A stretch of 6,970 bases of DNA, taken from positions 1-6,970 of the forward strand of contig JACQUR010000267.1 in the NCBI GenBank assembly GCA_016210245.1, in the 5' to 3' direction. Positions 5,926 to 6,970 of this stretch are shown in pieces. A model generated the notes under the pieces. It was not told the origin of the DNA, made no database searches, and saw nothing but the letters and a program-made list of their open reading frames with translations. The translations under genes were made by a program, and so were the position numbers. This stretch comes from Chloroflexota bacterium (GTDB lineage: Bacteria > Chloroflexota > UBA6077 > JACQUR01). Position 1 is the first letter of the stretch. Each line of letters starts with the position of its first letter.

Positions 5926-6970
5926 TTCGGCGCCTGAAGGTCTCGGGGCTTTTATCCTTCGGTCCGACGGGCATCGATTTGCCCTTGGAACCGTTGAACG
6001 TGCTGATTGGCCCGAACGGTTCGGGCAAGTCCAACCTGCTTGAGGTGTTGGCGCTGCTCAGAGCTTCGCCCACGAACCTCCCGGAACCGGTCAAGGAGAT
6101 GGGTGGCGTTCGCGAGTGGCTCTGGAAGGGGCCGCAGTCGGCGCCGAAGGCCATCATTGATGCAGTTGTCGAATATCCGCGGGGTAAGATGCCCGTCCGC
6201 CATGTGCTCGAAATCGTCGAGCACGGCGACCGCTTCGAGGTAGCAGACGAACGTATCGAGAACGAATGTCCGTACAAAGGTGAGTTGGACGTCTATTTCT
6301 ACTACCGCTTTCAGCGCGGACGGCCGACGTTGAACGACCTGTCCCAACAGCACCGAAAGTTGCGCCGCGAAAATGTAAAACCGGAGGAATCCATCCTTTC
6401 GCAGTTGCGCGATCCGGAAAAGTACCCCGTCCTCCACTGGTTGCAAGGGCAGTATCAGCGGATTCACCTCTACCGAAGCTGGACGTTCGGCCCTTTTGCC
6501 AGCGTCCGTCGGGCACAGCGCGCCCAAGGGCGAAGCGATCTGCTCATGGAGAGCGGTGAGAATCTGGCTCTTGTGTTGTCGAACATCGCTGCACCCGCCA
6601 AACGTCAGTTCATCGAGTCCTTACGCCAGTTATTTGATGGAATCGATGACTTCCGCGTCGCCATTCAGGGTGGCAATGGGTTCCTGTTCCTGGAAGAGAG
6701 CGGCGGACGCGAGATTCCGGCAACTCGTCTATCCGACGGAACTTTACGCTACCTCAGTCTGTTGGCAACTCTGCTGCACCCGGACCCGCCGCCTCTGGTA
6801 GCGATTGAGGAACCGGAACTGGGTCTCCACCCTGACGTGTTGCCGCATATTGCGGAACTTCTGGTTCAGGCATCTCAGCGCATGCAGCTAGTGGTCACTA
6901 CGCACTCCCGCATGCTGGTGGATGCGTTGACCGACAATCCATCGAGCATCGTTGTGTGCGGCAAAGAGAA
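5919..6970 (+). CDS. AAA/ABC-type ATPase, RecF/OLD-like (AAA_21 class), 3' end beyond window
   Basis: The visible 350 residues form a single nucleotide-binding unit with a helical insertion. It opens MLIRRLKVSGLLSFGPTGID. Walker A is GPNGSGKSN (31-39, K37). An insertion of roughly 220 residues follows, then the ABC signature-like LSDGT (271-275), Walker B LVAIEEPELGLHPD (293-306, catalytic Glu 298) and the switch histidine TTHS (H329). All ATPase motifs are intact. Proteins of this class (COG4637-like predicted ATPases, OLD and PARIS AriA relatives) are often found with a small nuclease or TOPRIM-like partner in defence islands; that partner is not visible here. The ATG overlaps the stop of the HsdM-HsdS ORF (ATGCTGA) with a strong ribosome binding site. 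Codon use is more AT-tolerant than in dnaK or lig (TTA, AAA, TAT and CGT occur), suggesting transfer. A RecF housekeeping role is unlikely given the context. Confidence 0.9.
   Translation, partial: MLIRRLKVSGLLSFGPTGIDLPLEPLNVLIGPNGSGKSNLLEVLALLRASPTNLPEPVKEMGGVREWLWKGPQSAPKAIIDAVVEYPRGKMPVRHVLEIVEHGDRFEVADERIENECPYKGELDVYFYYRFQRGRPTLNDLSQQHRKLRRENVKPEESILSQLRDPEKYPVLHWLQGQYQRIHLYRSWTFGPFASVRRAQRAQGRSDLLMESGENLALVLSNIAAPAKRQFIESLRQLFDGIDDFRVAIQGGNGFLFLEESGGREIPATRLSDGTLRYLSLLATLLHPDPPPLVAIEEPELGLHPDVLPHIAELLVQASQRMQLVVTTHSRMLVDALTDNPSSIVVCGKE

Noticed and set aside
5952..6527. 191-codon minus-strand ORF
   Set aside because: It is antisense to the ATPase, whose Walker and signature motifs clearly establish the plus strand as coding.

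Overview
This GC-rich bacterial window (6,970 bp) joins a conserved heat-shock and DNA-repair neighbourhood (about 1-4670) to the decayed edge of a restriction/defence island (about 5120-6970). The source is not identifiable with certainty. A MerR-type HspR repressor directly before dnaK, an archaeal-style ATP-dependent DNA ligase in a bacterium, and long perfect intergenic palindromes together suggest a Chloroflexota-like (Anaerolineae-type) genome, or another deep-branching HspR-carrying lineage. This is inference.

Left part. On the minus strand, hspR (1224-1574, possibly starting at 1619) is followed after 37 bp by dnaK (1-1186, cut by the window edge). A strong sigma-70-like promoter (TATAAT, TTGACG) lies at 1647-1674. 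Its -35 overlaps an inverted repeat resembling the HspR operator HAIR. On the plus strand, diverging from the same AT-rich island, come an ATP-dependent DNA ligase (1734-3494) and grpE (3532-4053). So dnaK and its nucleotide-exchange factor grpE sit on opposite strands around one shared regulatory region, with a ligase inserted ahead of grpE.

Middle part. A perfect 58-bp palindrome (4056-4113) separates grpE from a convergent gene for an unrecognised winged-helix-like protein (4116-4667, minus). Then come about 450 bp with no convincing gene, containing a small hairpin and a perfect 28-bp palindrome (4861-4888).

Right part. A 48-codon ORF (5124-5270) begins like a restriction-type DEAD/DEAH helicase-nuclease but stops after about 30 recognisable residues. 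It overlaps an intact ORF (5257-5925) that joins the N-terminal domain of a type I methyltransferase HsdM to the C-terminal tail of a specificity subunit HsdS. This is an in-frame internal deletion that removed the whole catalytic domain and both target-recognition domains. The ORF overlaps, and is probably translationally coupled to, an intact-looking AAA/ABC-type ATPase of the RecF/OLD-like class (5919 to the window end). The picture is a collapsed restriction-modification locus whose ATPase module is still well formed; its likely effector partner lies just outside the window.
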